From Butyrivibrio sp. (GTDB lineage Bacteria > Bacillota_A > Clostridia > Lachnospirales > Lachnospiraceae): 41,653 nucleotides of DNA. Of this stretch, positions 25,647 through 34,124 are shown in pieces. The position numbers and the translations under genes were made by a program. The first letter of the stretch is position 1. Every line of letters begins with the position of its first letter. The stretch covers positions 1-41,653 of the forward strand of contig JAGOGF010000011.1 in assembly GCA_017996845.1 (NCBI GenBank), read 5' to 3'. The notes below the pieces were generated by a model. That model saw only the letters and a program-made list of their open reading frames with translations. It was not told where the DNA came from and ran no database searches.

Positions 25647-27269
25647 ATAGTCTTCATTCAGCCAGTTGCGTAGCAAATTGGCTGCTGCTTCCGGATTCTC
25701 ATCCACAAACTTTTCGATCAGATGTTTTGTTTCTGATCCTTCATCTACCGCAATATTCTCAAGTGATTCAGATGTCGGCTGTGATTCCAGAAGTTGTTCC
25801 ACAGATAGTTCCTCCGGTTGTTCCTGTGTCTCCGGTGCTTTTTCCGAACGCAGGCTTCTGAGAATGACAAAGGCAAGAAGTCCCAGAATCACAACAATCA
25901 AAATAATCTGCAGAATATCTGTAAGACTGATATTGGCTCCCGTATTATCAAAATAAACATTTTCATCATAAAGTGCCAATGTAATATTTCCACTGGTAAT
26001 TCCTGTTGCATGTGCCACTACATCTACAAGTCTTTGCTTTGTTGCAGCATCCACTTTATCTGTCACATCTACCGGGCTGGTATTGGCTGCCTTATACTGT
26101 GCCCACGTTAATCCGCCATTTGCCGAAGGAACATAATCACCTTGGTTCATAACCACATAATTAATTGCAGTTACAGAAATAGAGGAATTCTTATAATCAA
26201 TTACACCCGCCGGGGTTGTCGTCGTGGTAATCTGCTCATTGGGAAGATAGTCTTTGGATTCTTCCTCTACAGAGGACGTTGAGTTATTATTATCCTGCGT
26301 TACGTATGTAGTCTGATTATTGGAATCCGTACCCGGTACTCCGCTGGTTCCATTTACTCCCGTTGAATTATAGGTATCCTCATGGCTCAAAACGCCCTGT
26401 GTTCCTCCGGATACCGGTGTATAATTATGGGTTGTTTCCTCTTTGTTGGAAAAATCCATCACCAGATTGCTTGCAACTTCTACATTATCATATAAATCTG
26501 TTCCCAAAAGAACAGACTTTACTTCACTTTTAATAGATTGTTCCGCTTTATTCTTAAGTGAAAGCTGACTGGTCGCCGTTCCTGTGGTTGAACTGCTGTC
26601 TTCACCCGAAAAAAGCATATTGCCTTCTGTATCCAGAACAACAATATTATCAGTCGTCTTATTTCCAACTGCAGCTGCAGTTGCCTTTGCAATATAGGCA
26701 GCATTGTCCTCTGTAAATCCATCCGGATCCTTCAGTTTTAATAGAATACTCGCCGAAGCCTGCTGTTGTTCAGCAAGAAGCGTGCCATCATCCTCCGGTA
26801 TGGACAGATTTACCTTCGCACTGTCAATATCATCCATCGTCGCAAAATCCGACGCAAGCTTTGCCTCCAGATATGCTACATATTTTTTCTGTTTATCAGA
26901 TTCCGTAGTTGAAAAGCTGCCATTTGTAACCTTATCAATCGAATAATCTTCCGCCTGGATATTATTCGCACCAAGCAGAATATTAGCATCCGCCTCCTGT
27001 GACTCCAGCACTCTGAACTGCAATCCATCATTGGACAGCGTATAAGTGATACTGTTATCATCCAGCAGCGACTTGACCTGAGAAGCTTCAGTCGCATTCT
27101 CTGCACTCATCAAAAGCACATAAGTCGGTCTGGTCAGCACGGAAACCAGAATCACTACTGTCAGTACCGCAACAGACGCTCCAACAATAATCAGCGTCTT
27201 TTGCCTGGTCGTGAATTTATTCCACCAGTCTTTTACCCTCTGCAGTAGGCCATTCAGTCTTTCAGGCAT
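25641..27269 (-). CDS. fliF: Flagellar MS-ring protein FliF
   Basis: Forms the MS ring in the membrane, the base of the flagellum. Membrane helices lie at about 24 to 45 and 441 to 462, with ring-building motifs between them (TRPTYVLLMSAENATEAS and the YVAYLEAKLASDFATMDDID region). The C-terminal tail (TKHLIEKFVDENPEAAANLL) is the FliG-binding segment. 542 aa is normal. A 65-bp gap with an inverted repeat separates it from fliG. Confidence 0.96.
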   Translation of the reverse strand: MPERLNGLLQRVKDWWNKFTTRQKTLIIVGASVAVLTVVILVSVLTRPTYVLLMSAENATEASQVKSLLDDNSITYTLSNDGLQFRVLESQEADANILLGANNIQAEDYSIDKVTNGSFSTTESDKQKKYVAYLEAKLASDFATMDDIDSAKVNLSIPEDDGTLLAEQQQASASILLKLKDPDGFTEDNAAYIAKATAAAVGNKTTDNIVVLDTEGNMLFSGEDSSSTTGTATSQLSLKNKAEQSIKSEVKSVLLGTDLYDNVEVASNLVMDFSNKEETTHNYTPVSGGTQGVLSHEDTYNSTGVNGTSGVPGTDSNNQTTYVTQDNNNSTSSVEEESKDYLPNEQITTTTTPAGVIDYKNSSISVTAINYVVMNQGDYVPSANGGLTWAQYKAANTSPVDVTDKVDAATKQRLVDVVAHATGITSGNITLALYDENVYFDNTGANISLTDILQIILIVVILGLLAFVILRSLRSEKAPETQEQPEELSVEQLLESQPTSESLENIAVDEGSETKHLIEKFVDENPEAAANLLRNWLNEDYT

Positions 27270-27310
27270 ACCAAAATCCCCTTTCTATGCTCCCTTGCTT
27301 CAATTAAAAA

Positions 27311-27646
27311 TCAGAACTGCATCTGCATTAATTCCCGATAGGCTGCCAATGCCCTGTCCCTTACTGCAACAGTATATTGCAGCGCTGTTGATGCTTTCTG
27401 CAATGCAATAGTCAGATCGTGCGTGTTATCTGTCTCTCCGAGAGACCACTTAACTTCTTCATTTTCTGCATCTGACAGATATGAATTTGTTGTATTCAGA
27501 TTATCAACGGCTTTTGAAAAAACATTTGAAAAGCTGTCTCCTTCTCCATCGGAAGTTCCCACCGGATTGAGTACATTGCTATTCATCTTTTCTGCAGCCT
27601 TAATCGCATTTGAAGATATATTTGTAATTGTAGAAATATCAGCCAT
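27311..27646 (-). CDS. fliE: Flagellar hook-basal body complex protein FliE
   Basis: Adaptor between the MS ring and the rod. 111 aa ending in the conserved helical region around LQKASTALQYTVAVRDRALA with a terminal MQF. The ATG at 27646 (MADISTI) has AGGA 7 nt upstream; an in-frame start 13 codons earlier reaches toward flgC and adds Arg/Lys-rich sequence without family support. It lies 50 bp after flgC. Confidence 0.93.
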   Translation of the reverse strand: MADISTITNISSNAIKAAEKMNSNVLNPVGTSDGEGDSFSNVFSKAVDNLNTTNSYLSDAENEEVKWSLGETDNTHDLTIALQKASTALQYTVAVRDRALAAYRELMQMQF

Positions 27647-27696
27647 ATTTAATCCTCGCTTCCGATCAGGGGACCTGCTGGTCACCTTCTGTCATA

Positions 27697-28143
27697 TCAC
27701 GCCTGTCCCATTTGAAGTCCTTTGGTTGCCATATCTTTACTTGCCGTAAACGCGGTTGCATTAGCCTGATAGGAATTACTTGCATCGATCAGATTTGTCA
27801 TTTCCGTTACCGTATTCACATTCGGATATGTCACATACCCGTTTGCATCTGCATCCGGATTAGATGGTTCATAAACAGAATTCATTGGTGTCCAGGTATC
27901 GTCCTGAACAGAAGATACTTTAACTCCATTACCGGAATACCTGTCAGTTGCGGAATTCAGGACTTTTGAAAAAGGTGTCTGTGAATCCTTCTCTGAAAAA
28001 GTAACCACCTTGCGTACATATGGTGTCCCGTCTTCCGTCCGTGTTGTATTGGCATTGGCAAGATTCTGGGAAATAATATCCATACGATAGCGCTGCGCTG
28101 TAAGCCCTGATGCATTAATATTGAATGAGTCAAAGATTCCCAT
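27697..28143 (-). CDS. flgC: Flagellar basal-body rod protein FlgC
   Basis: Proximal rod protein of 148 aa. The N-terminal rod signature is MGIFDSFNINASGLTAQRYR then NLANANTTRT. The C-terminal helix includes NLIDASNSYQANATAFTASK. Size and order (flgB-flgC-fliE) are standard. It lies 27 bp after flgB. Confidence 0.96.
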   Translation of the reverse strand: MGIFDSFNINASGLTAQRYRMDIISQNLANANTTRTEDGTPYVRKVVTFSEKDSQTPFSKVLNSATDRYSGNGVKVSSVQDDTWTPMNSVYEPSNPDADANGYVTYPNVNTVTEMTNLIDASNSYQANATAFTASKDMATKGLQMGQA

Positions 28144-28170
28144 ATGAATATTCCTTTCTTTTCAAGTTTA

Positions 28171-28566
28171 TTATGAACCCGACATCGCTGTTTTCAGATT
28201 CGCAAATTCTGTCTGAACAGCACCCATAATACCATTATATTTCAGTTCATTGGCTGCCAGCGTGACATTTTCCGTATCAATATCAACATTATTTCCATCC
28301 AGACGATAGGAAAAACTTGCAGAATCCGTATAGGTTCTGGGGGTAAGATCTCTCGTCTTCAAAGCTGAAACTTTCTCATCCATCGAAGTATATCTGGAAT
28401 TGCCAAGAGCCCTCTGCAGTTCTCCTTCAAAATCAACATCCTGTCTTTTATAACCGGGTGTGTCCACATTTGCTATATTATTTGCAATTGTATCATTCCT
28501 GATCCATGCCGCATCTGCAGCCTTGTCCAGAACATTAATGTAATCATATGCGTTAGAATTGATCAT
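28171..28566 (-). CDS. flgB: Flagellar basal-body rod protein FlgB
   Basis: Proximal rod protein and first gene of the fla/che operon. 131 aa with the rod motif TIANNIANVDTPGYKRQDVD and a C-terminal segment around LAANELKYNGIM. The ATG at 28566 has GGAGG 7 nt upstream. An open frame continues 29 codons upstream, but across promoter-like AT-rich DNA. It follows the codY terminator by about 160 bp. Confidence 0.95.
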   Translation of the reverse strand: MINSNAYDYINVLDKAADAAWIRNDTIANNIANVDTPGYKRQDVDFEGELQRALGNSRYTSMDEKVSALKTRDLTPRTYTDSASFSYRLDGNNVDIDTENVTLAANELKYNGIMGAVQTEFANLKTAMSGS

Positions 28567-28599
28567 AATCGTTCCTCCTTCCAATCGCACAATAATGAT

Positions 28600-28713
28600 A
28601 TTATATGATAATCCATCTTTAATTATATTATGATTTTTCATTGAAAAATACAAGTGATTTCATGCAAAAAGAGTGCTTTATCTTGTATTAAACGTATTTG
28701 AAAATACAAGATA
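28600..28713 (-). promoter_or_regulatory. Regulatory region of the flgB operon with three copies of AATACAAG
   Basis: Two TATAAT hexamers read on the minus strand (28622-28627 and 28600-28605) upstream of flgB; neither has a clear -35 at 17 bp. The octamer AATACAAG occurs at 28647-28654 and 28703-28710, and inverted (CTTGTATT) at 28682-28689. The last two form 11-bp arms (28679-28689 and 28703-28713). The motif extends to TTGAAAA(A)TACAAG in the two direct copies. This looks like an operator array; the regulator is unknown. Confidence 0.45.
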
Positions 28714-28724
28714 TTGCCATTCCT

Positions 28725-28781
28725 CAAAAAAAGGATAAAGGGATCTATCGTCTTGTCAGCGATAAATCCCTTCATCCTTTT
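28725..28781 (-). terminator. Intrinsic terminator after codY
   Basis: A 22-bp stem with two mismatches (28729-28750 with 28760-28781) and a 9-nt loop, followed on the minus strand by seven U residues. It lies about 31 nt after the codY stop and separates codY from the flagellar operon. Confidence 0.9.
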
Positions 28782-28812
28782 GACATAATCCTTTATGTTT
28801 ACTGACAGCTCA

Positions 28813-29592
28813 CTATATCTGCTGTTTAAGTTTCTTGATTTCATCAAAAACAACATCATTCAAAACCTTAATGTAAGTTCCCTTCATTCCCGAAGATCTT
28901 GATTCTATTACGCCCGCGCTTTCAAATTTACGAAGCGCATTTACAATCACGCTTCTCGTTATACCGACACGATCTGCAATTTTGCTGGCAACAAGAACTC
29001 CCTCCATGCCATTTAGTTCATCAAAAATATGAACAATTGCTTCCATTTCAGAAAAAGAAAGGGTGCTGATTGCGGATTTTACGACCGCAAGTTTTCTTGT
29101 CTCTTCCGCACTCTCTTCATTTACCGCGCGAAGCATCTCAAGCCCTACAACCGTTGTTCCGTACTCACATAGAATAATATCATCAATATCATACGGTTCA
29201 TTACATTTGTAGATAAACAGTGTTCCTAATCGTTCTCCTGCTATCTCAATCGGCGTAATGATTGCCTGATATTTTTGCGTATCGATATTTTCAAAACCAA
29301 GTGTCTCAAGATTAACGTTTTCTTTGGTAGACAGAATTGTCAGCAAACGCTCATTCAGCATCGGGTCAATAAAACTTCCGACATGATCTACCAGTAATTC
29401 TCCAAGTGAATCTACAACCGGAATCTCTCCGATTCCCAGAACCTTACCTTTTCTGCTGATCACAAGCATATTGGAAGACAGAATATCACATAACACCTTG
29501 CAGATGTCATTAAAAACCACTTTGCCCGAATTACTGTTATGTAAAAGTTTACCGATTTTACGTGTCTTATCCAGCAACTGCACACTGCTCAT
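28813..29592 (-). CDS. codY: GTP- and branched-chain-amino-acid-sensing global repressor CodY
   Basis: 259-aa CodY: an N-terminal GAF-like sensor domain (about 1 to 155), a linker and a C-terminal winged helix with the recognition region ASKIADRVGITRSVIVNALR followed by FESAGVIESRSSGMKGTY. In the cell it senses GTP and isoleucine/valine/leucine and represses genes in nutrient-rich conditions. In Bacillus it directly represses the fla/che operon that follows it, and the adjacency is kept here. It has its own candidate promoter and CodY box, and a strong terminator. Confidence 0.97.
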   Translation of the reverse strand: MSSVQLLDKTRKIGKLLHNSNSGKVVFNDICKVLCDILSSNMLVISRKGKVLGIGEIPVVDSLGELLVDHVGSFIDPMLNERLLTILSTKENVNLETLGFENIDTQKYQAIITPIEIAGERLGTLFIYKCNEPYDIDDIILCEYGTTVVGLEMLRAVNEESAEETRKLAVVKSAISTLSFSEMEAIVHIFDELNGMEGVLVASKIADRVGITRSVIVNALRKFESAGVIESRSSGMKGTYIKVLNDVVFDEIKKLKQQI

Positions 29593-29649
29593 GACTTGTC
29601 TCCTTTACAATTTGTACAATAAATATGTGGAAGTGATGCAACTATTGTT

Positions 29650-29678
29650 ATAGTAGCACAAAAGGAGTTTTACATCAA
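29650..29678 (-). promoter_or_regulatory. Candidate codY promoter
   Basis: TTGATG (29673-29678), a 17-bp spacer and TACTAT (29650-29655) on the minus strand, giving a start about 50 nt upstream of the codY ATG. Both hexamers match the sigma-A consensus at 4 of 6 positions. Confidence 0.5.
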
Positions 29679-29692
29679 TTGGAAAATAAGGC

Positions 29693-29707
29693 ATTTTTTT
29701 GAAAATT
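29693..29707. promoter_or_regulatory. Candidate CodY box upstream of codY
   Basis: ATTTTTTTGAAAATT matches the CodY consensus AATTTTCWGAAAATT at 13 of 15 positions. It lies 14 bp upstream of the candidate -35 of codY, so CodY binding could regulate its own gene. Confidence 0.5.
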
Positions 29708-29773
29708 CAGTTTATATATATATACTTATCAAATTTTGCAAATATTCAGATAAACTCATCATTTATCGATTTA

Positions 29774-31858
29774 TTATTCTTCCCTGCTCGGCTTATCACA
29801 AATAAATCCGCATTCCTGATCTGCACATACAAGCTTGTTACCTTTTTCAAGCATCAGCCCGCCACATTTTTCGCATCTGACTGTAGAAGGTTTCTGCCAA
29901 ACCATAAAATCACACTCCGGATTATTGATACAGCCATAATATTTTCTGCCTTTGCGTGTCTTTTTAATTACAATATCTTTGCCGCACTTTGGACATGCCA
30001 CACCGATTTTTTCAAAATAAGGTTTGGTATTATGACAGGCAGGGAATCCCGGGCAGGCAAGAAATTTGCCATGTGGACCGTATTTAATAACCATATGTCT
30101 GCCGCAAAGTTCACATACAACATCTGTTTCTTCATCAGCAATCTGTATTTTCTCAAGCTCAGCTTCTGCCTTATTTACTGCTTCATTCAGATCCGGATAG
30201 AAGTTTTCAACAATTGTCTTCCATCTGACATTTCCTTCCGCAACTCCATCCAGCAGCGTCTCCATATTGGCTGTAAAGTTAACGTCCACAATAGATGAAA
30301 ACGATTCTTTCATCATTTTGTTGACTACTTCTCCCAGTTCTGTTACATATAGATTTCTGCTTTCCTTGGTAATATAATGCCTTGCCAGAATCGTTGTAAT
30401 GGTAGGTGCATAAGTACTTGGTCTGCCGATTCCGAGTGCTTCCAGATCATGAACAAGAGAAGCTTCTGTATAATGCGGCTGCGGCTGTGTAAAATGCTGT
30501 TTGGGATCAAACGAGTCAAATTTCAACTTGGTCTTCTCATCAATTCCCTTAATCAACGTGTTCTTTTCAATCTGATCTTCTTCATCTGTATAGACATTCA
30601 TAAATCCATCAAAAACAGTTTTTGATGCTGCAACCGTAAACCGGCTTTCTCCTGCTGCAATTTTGATCGAGGTCGTTTCATATCTGGCTGCAGCCATACG
30701 GCTGGCCATAAATCTTCTCCAGATCAGCTGATACAGACGGAACTGATCCCTGTTAAGAGATTCCTTAACCATAACGGGCGTACGTGTCACATCAGTCGGT
30801 CTGATTGCTTCATGCGCATCCTGAATTTTAACATTATTCTTTTTTTCATTCGACTGTTCTGTAATATATTCTGCTCCAAATGCATTTTTAATATAATCAG
30901 CCGCCATTGCAGCCGCTTCGTCCGAAATTCGAGTAGAATCTGTTCTCAAATAGGTAATCAGACCTACCGTTCCGGTTCCCTTTATATCAATTCCTTCATA
31001 CAGCTGCTGCGCCAACCGCATTGTTTTCTGTGTTGAAAAATTGAGTGCTTTTGAAGCCTCCTGCTGTAAGGTGGATGTCGTAAACGGGAATGGGGATTTC
31101 TTACTCTTTTCGGTCTTTTTCACTTCCGTTACAAGATATTTTGCACCTTTAAGAGATGCACATATCTGATCCAGTTCTTCTTTGGAATGAATCTCTTTTT
31201 TTCCATTACTGTCTCCGTAATAATGTGCAACCAGAGGTCTCTTTTCTCCCTGTACATTCAGTGCACAGTCAAGTGTCCAGTATTCCTGCGGAATAAACGA
31301 ATTAATTTCATCCTCTCTGTCACAGATGATTCTGAGTGCAACAGACTGCACCCTTCCTGCGCTGAGGCCTCTCTTGATCTTCGACCATAAAAGAGGAGAT
31401 ATTCTGTATCCAACCATTCTGTCAAGTACGCGTCTTGCCTGCTGGGCATCAACAAGATTCATATCAATATCTCTTGGGTGTTTCAACGCTTCCTTAACAG
31501 CATTTTTTGTAATTTCATTAAATGTGATTCTTGATACCTTATCAACTGTATCTTCCAGCTTCAATGCCGATCTCAGATGCCAGGAAATTGCTTCTCCTTC
31601 TCGATCAGGGTCAGTTGCAAGATATATATGATCCGATTTTTTGACCATCTTACGAAGATTGGCTAGGATATCGCCTTTACCACGTATGGTAATGTACCTG
31701 GGTTCATAATCATGCTCCACATCGATTCCCATCTGGCTTTTGGGAAGATCACGAACATGTCCGTTGCTGGCTGCAACTTCATATCCTGCTCCCAGAAATT
31801 TCTTTATTGCCTTCACTTTCGTGGGTGACTCTACAATCAATAAATACTTTTTTGCCAT
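29774..31858 (-). CDS. topA: DNA topoisomerase I
   Basis: Type IA topoisomerase that relaxes negative supercoils. The Toprim domain has LIVESPTK and the metal motif DPDREGE (83 to 89). The catalytic Tyr303 lies in ITYLRTDSTR. Three C4 zinc-finger repeats close the protein (CELCGRH, CPKCGKD, CEKCGGL with their paired cysteines). 694 aa is normal. The ATG at 31858 begins MAKKYLLIVESPTK; a GTG two codons earlier is less likely. The topA-codY-flgB order is kept from Bacillus, though the trmFO, codV and clpQY genes between are absent. Confidence 0.97.
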   Translation of the reverse strand: MAKKYLLIVESPTKVKAIKKFLGAGYEVAASNGHVRDLPKSQMGIDVEHDYEPRYITIRGKGDILANLRKMVKKSDHIYLATDPDREGEAISWHLRSALKLEDTVDKVSRITFNEITKNAVKEALKHPRDIDMNLVDAQQARRVLDRMVGYRISPLLWSKIKRGLSAGRVQSVALRIICDREDEINSFIPQEYWTLDCALNVQGEKRPLVAHYYGDSNGKKEIHSKEELDQICASLKGAKYLVTEVKKTEKSKKSPFPFTTSTLQQEASKALNFSTQKTMRLAQQLYEGIDIKGTGTVGLITYLRTDSTRISDEAAAMAADYIKNAFGAEYITEQSNEKKNNVKIQDAHEAIRPTDVTRTPVMVKESLNRDQFRLYQLIWRRFMASRMAAARYETTSIKIAAGESRFTVAASKTVFDGFMNVYTDEEDQIEKNTLIKGIDEKTKLKFDSFDPKQHFTQPQPHYTEASLVHDLEALGIGRPSTYAPTITTILARHYITKESRNLYVTELGEVVNKMMKESFSSIVDVNFTANMETLLDGVAEGNVRWKTIVENFYPDLNEAVNKAEAELEKIQIADEETDVVCELCGRHMVIKYGPHGKFLACPGFPACHNTKPYFEKIGVACPKCGKDIVIKKTRKGRKYYGCINNPECDFMVWQKPSTVRCEKCGGLMLEKGNKLVCADQECGFICDKPSREE

Positions 31859-31900
31859 TTGCACATCTCTCTTTCTAAGTGATCATGTTCACAATACCGA

Positions 31901-31929
31901 AATATACACTAAATTTTTAAATGTTGCAA
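31901..31929 (-). promoter_or_regulatory. Promoter of topA
   Basis: TTGCAA (31924-31929), a 17-bp spacer and TATATT (31901-31906) on the minus strand, just after the hemZ terminator and about 43 nt before the topA start. The -35 matches 4 of 6 and the -10 matches 5 of 6. Confidence 0.65.
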
Positions 31930-31930
31930 C

Positions 31931-31951
31931 AAAAAAAGGCACAGCCCTTTT
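31931..31951 (-). terminator. Intrinsic terminator after hemZ
   Basis: AAAAGGGC pairs with GCCTTTTT around a TGT loop directly after the hemZ stop codon, and the 3' arm runs into a U-tract. It ends the apt-rel-hydrolase-hemZ transcript. Confidence 0.75.
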
Positions 31952-33469
31952 CTAGTTTCCGAAAAGTCTGTGCTTTCTTGCAATCATTTCATCAATTTTT
32001 TCCATATAAAGCTTAACATCTCTGACATTGTCGCAGCGCTCTATCCGTCCGCCGTCATATACTGCTTTTGAAACACTTCCTGCGCCAAGTGCTACAATAG
32101 ACTCTTTTTCTTCCATGATCAGGATATTGTAAATGCCTGCCTTACCTTCAACGGCATATCCGGTATTTTCAAAATTACCCGCCATATTCTTCTGTCGGTA
32201 AAGATAATATGGCTTAAGCCCCATTCGATCTGCACCTTCAGCCGCAACCCGCATCATATCATCGGTGTTATTAATGGTTTCGATACCATTTTCCCTGATC
32301 CATTCCTGTAATCTCGATGCTCGTTTGATCGCAAGTGAATGAACCGTCAGGTCATCCGGCTGCAGCTTCTGAATTTCCTCCATGGTAGCTCTTACATCAT
32401 CTTCTGTCTCCCCCGGAAGTCCCAGAATAATATCCATGTTAATATTATCAAAACCTTGTTCCCGCGCCATATAATATGCATCGATTGTCTGCTGAACCGT
32501 GTGCTGTCTTCCGATCATTTTCAGTGTTTTATCATGCATTGTCTGCGGATTTACAGAGATACGGCTGACATGATATTTTTTCATCACCGCAAGTTTTGCA
32601 GGCGTGATAGAATCCGGACGTCCGGATTCAACCGTCAGTTCCCGCAGATGGCTGTAATCCAGTATGGATTCTAATTTACCAAGCAATCTGTCCATTTGTT
32701 CCGGTGACAGTGTAGTTGGTGTTCCACCGCCAATATAGATTGTATCCAGCTGCTTATCTGCAAAAGACTGTGCAACATAATCAATTTCTTTTTCCAGACA
32801 CGTCACATATTCATCGACTTCCTTTTCCCATGCTCCAATCGGATAGGAAGTAAAGGAACAATACAGGCAGGTTGTAGGGCAAAAAGGTATTCCGATATAA
32901 AGACTATATCCTTTTTTGTAATCTATTCCCTGCAGAAGACGATGCTCGCGTTCCGCAATGTCAATACTCAGCTCTGTTTTTTCCTCACTTGCATAAAAAA
33001 CAGATTTCATGTAATCATGAATTTCCTGTCTGTTTCTGCCTTCTTCCAGCAGCATCATCGGAATTTTCACCGGGCGGATCCCCGTTAAAGTTCCCCATGG
33101 TAATTCTGTCTTGTTTTCTGTAGAAAGTGCTTCATATATAATTTGTTTCAAAGCATTTTTAGGTGACTGTAAAGACTCTTTCGAACCATTTGTCGCATAG
33201 TCTGCCTGAACAATACTGTTTTCCTGCTCACCCATACTGCAGGCGGTTTTTTTCCGCATAGAAGTACCATCCGGGCGTATGAGCTCAAGTTCAATATATC
33301 CCTGTTCTTCACACATATACAGCGTAATTGAAATAATCCCATCATCCGAATGCATTCCTGCAGATTCCTGTGGAAGAAACATTTTAACATCCTGATCAGG
33401 GTAAAATGCCTTAATCAGAGAATGAATATCATATTTATATTTATCTTTATTCAAAAAAACAGCAAGCAT
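31952..33469 (-). CDS. hemZ: Radical SAM coproporphyrinogen dehydrogenase-type protein HemZ
   Basis: 505-aa radical SAM protein of the HemN/HemZ group. The N-terminal 160 residues are the HemZ-specific region. The iron-sulfur motif C-x3-C-x2-C is in IPFCPTTCLYCSF, followed by YIGGGTPTTLSP and the HemN-like VSRISVNPQTMHD and DIILGLPGETEDD. The family is assigned to oxygen-independent coproporphyrinogen III oxidation, but many anaerobic carriers lack a full haem pathway, so the true substrate is open. It is the last gene of the rel cluster, 16 bp after the hydrolase. Confidence 0.9.
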   Translation of the reverse strand: MLAVFLNKDKYKYDIHSLIKAFYPDQDVKMFLPQESAGMHSDDGIISITLYMCEEQGYIELELIRPDGTSMRKKTACSMGEQENSIVQADYATNGSKESLQSPKNALKQIIYEALSTENKTELPWGTLTGIRPVKIPMMLLEEGRNRQEIHDYMKSVFYASEEKTELSIDIAEREHRLLQGIDYKKGYSLYIGIPFCPTTCLYCSFTSYPIGAWEKEVDEYVTCLEKEIDYVAQSFADKQLDTIYIGGGTPTTLSPEQMDRLLGKLESILDYSHLRELTVESGRPDSITPAKLAVMKKYHVSRISVNPQTMHDKTLKMIGRQHTVQQTIDAYYMAREQGFDNINMDIILGLPGETEDDVRATMEEIQKLQPDDLTVHSLAIKRASRLQEWIRENGIETINNTDDMMRVAAEGADRMGLKPYYLYRQKNMAGNFENTGYAVEGKAGIYNILIMEEKESIVALGAGSVSKAVYDGGRIERCDNVRDVKLYMEKIDEMIARKHRLFGN

Positions 33470-33485
33470 TTACTTTTCCAGTCTT

Positions 33486-34124
33486 TCACAGGAATACATT
33501 GCAGGCACGTTCGTGCCCGATCGTCGTCATTCCTCCATGTCCCGGATATACGTTTGTATCATCCGGCAATCCCATCAGTTTCTCATTTACAGAATGTACA
33601 AGCGCACTCATGGAACCTGTCGGCATATCTGTCCTGCCAACTGAATCCTCGAAAAGCGTATCTCCGCTGAACAGAAGATGTCCTTCCTCAAAATAGTAGC
33701 AGCAGCTTCCCACCGTATGTCCGGGTGTCGCCAAAAGCTGACACTTCATTCCTGCCTTTTCAATCATCTGCAGATCAGCAAGATATGCATCCGGCACAAC
33801 CGTAATAGGATCACCATATTCTGAAGAACAATTCAGCGCAGCATCCTCGCACAGAGCTTTTTCTGCACTATAGCAGTAAATCGGTGCACCGGAAAGCTTT
33901 CTGAGCGTATTTGCTCCTCCAATATGATCAAAATGCGCGTGTGTCAATAAGATCAGATCAATAGAAAAATTGTTTTCAGAAAGCGTTTGATAGATATAAT
34001 CTCCCCGATCACCCGGATCAATCACAATACAACGTGGATTTTCATTCTCACGATAAACAACATAACAATTTGTACGAACCATTCCGAGAATCATGGATTT
34101 GATCCTGATCTGCGTATCTGCCAT
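33486..34124 (-). CDS. Metallo-beta-lactamase-fold hydrolase, glyoxalase II-like
   Basis: 212 aa with the metal motif THAHFDHIGG, then TPGHTVGS, SGDTLFEDSVGRTD and the final PGHGGMTTIGHER: the small glyoxalase II-like (YcbL/GloB-type) group. A hydrolytic activity on thioesters such as S-lactoylglutathione analogues is known for some members, but the substrate here is unknown. The ATG shares one base with the rel stop, so the two are coupled. Such a gene between rel and hemZ is common in clostridia. Confidence 0.88.
   Translation of the reverse strand: MADTQIRIKSMILGMVRTNCYVVYRENENPRCIVIDPGDRGDYIYQTLSENNFSIDLILLTHAHFDHIGGANTLRKLSGAPIYCYSAEKALCEDAALNCSSEYGDPITVVPDAYLADLQMIEKAGMKCQLLATPGHTVGSCCYYFEEGHLLFSGDTLFEDSVGRTDMPTGSMSALVHSVNEKLMGLPDDTNVYPGHGGMTTIGHERACNVFL

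Noticed and set aside
28637..28707. Possible CodY boxes at the flgB operon promoter (ATTTTTCATTGAAAAAT and GTATTTGAAAATAC).
   Set aside because: The first has a 3-base centre in place of one and matches 9 of 15; the second matches about 10 of 15. Neither is convincing, although CodY control of this operon is known in Bacillus.
29709..29724. A TA-dinucleotide run upstream of codY.
   Set aside because: It is a short simple repeat in an AT-rich gap, with no sign of function beyond possible promoter flexibility.
29699..30298. A 199-codon plus-strand open frame starting in the codY-topA gap.
   Set aside because: It is antisense to the zinc-finger end of topA and has no ribosome site or family pattern.
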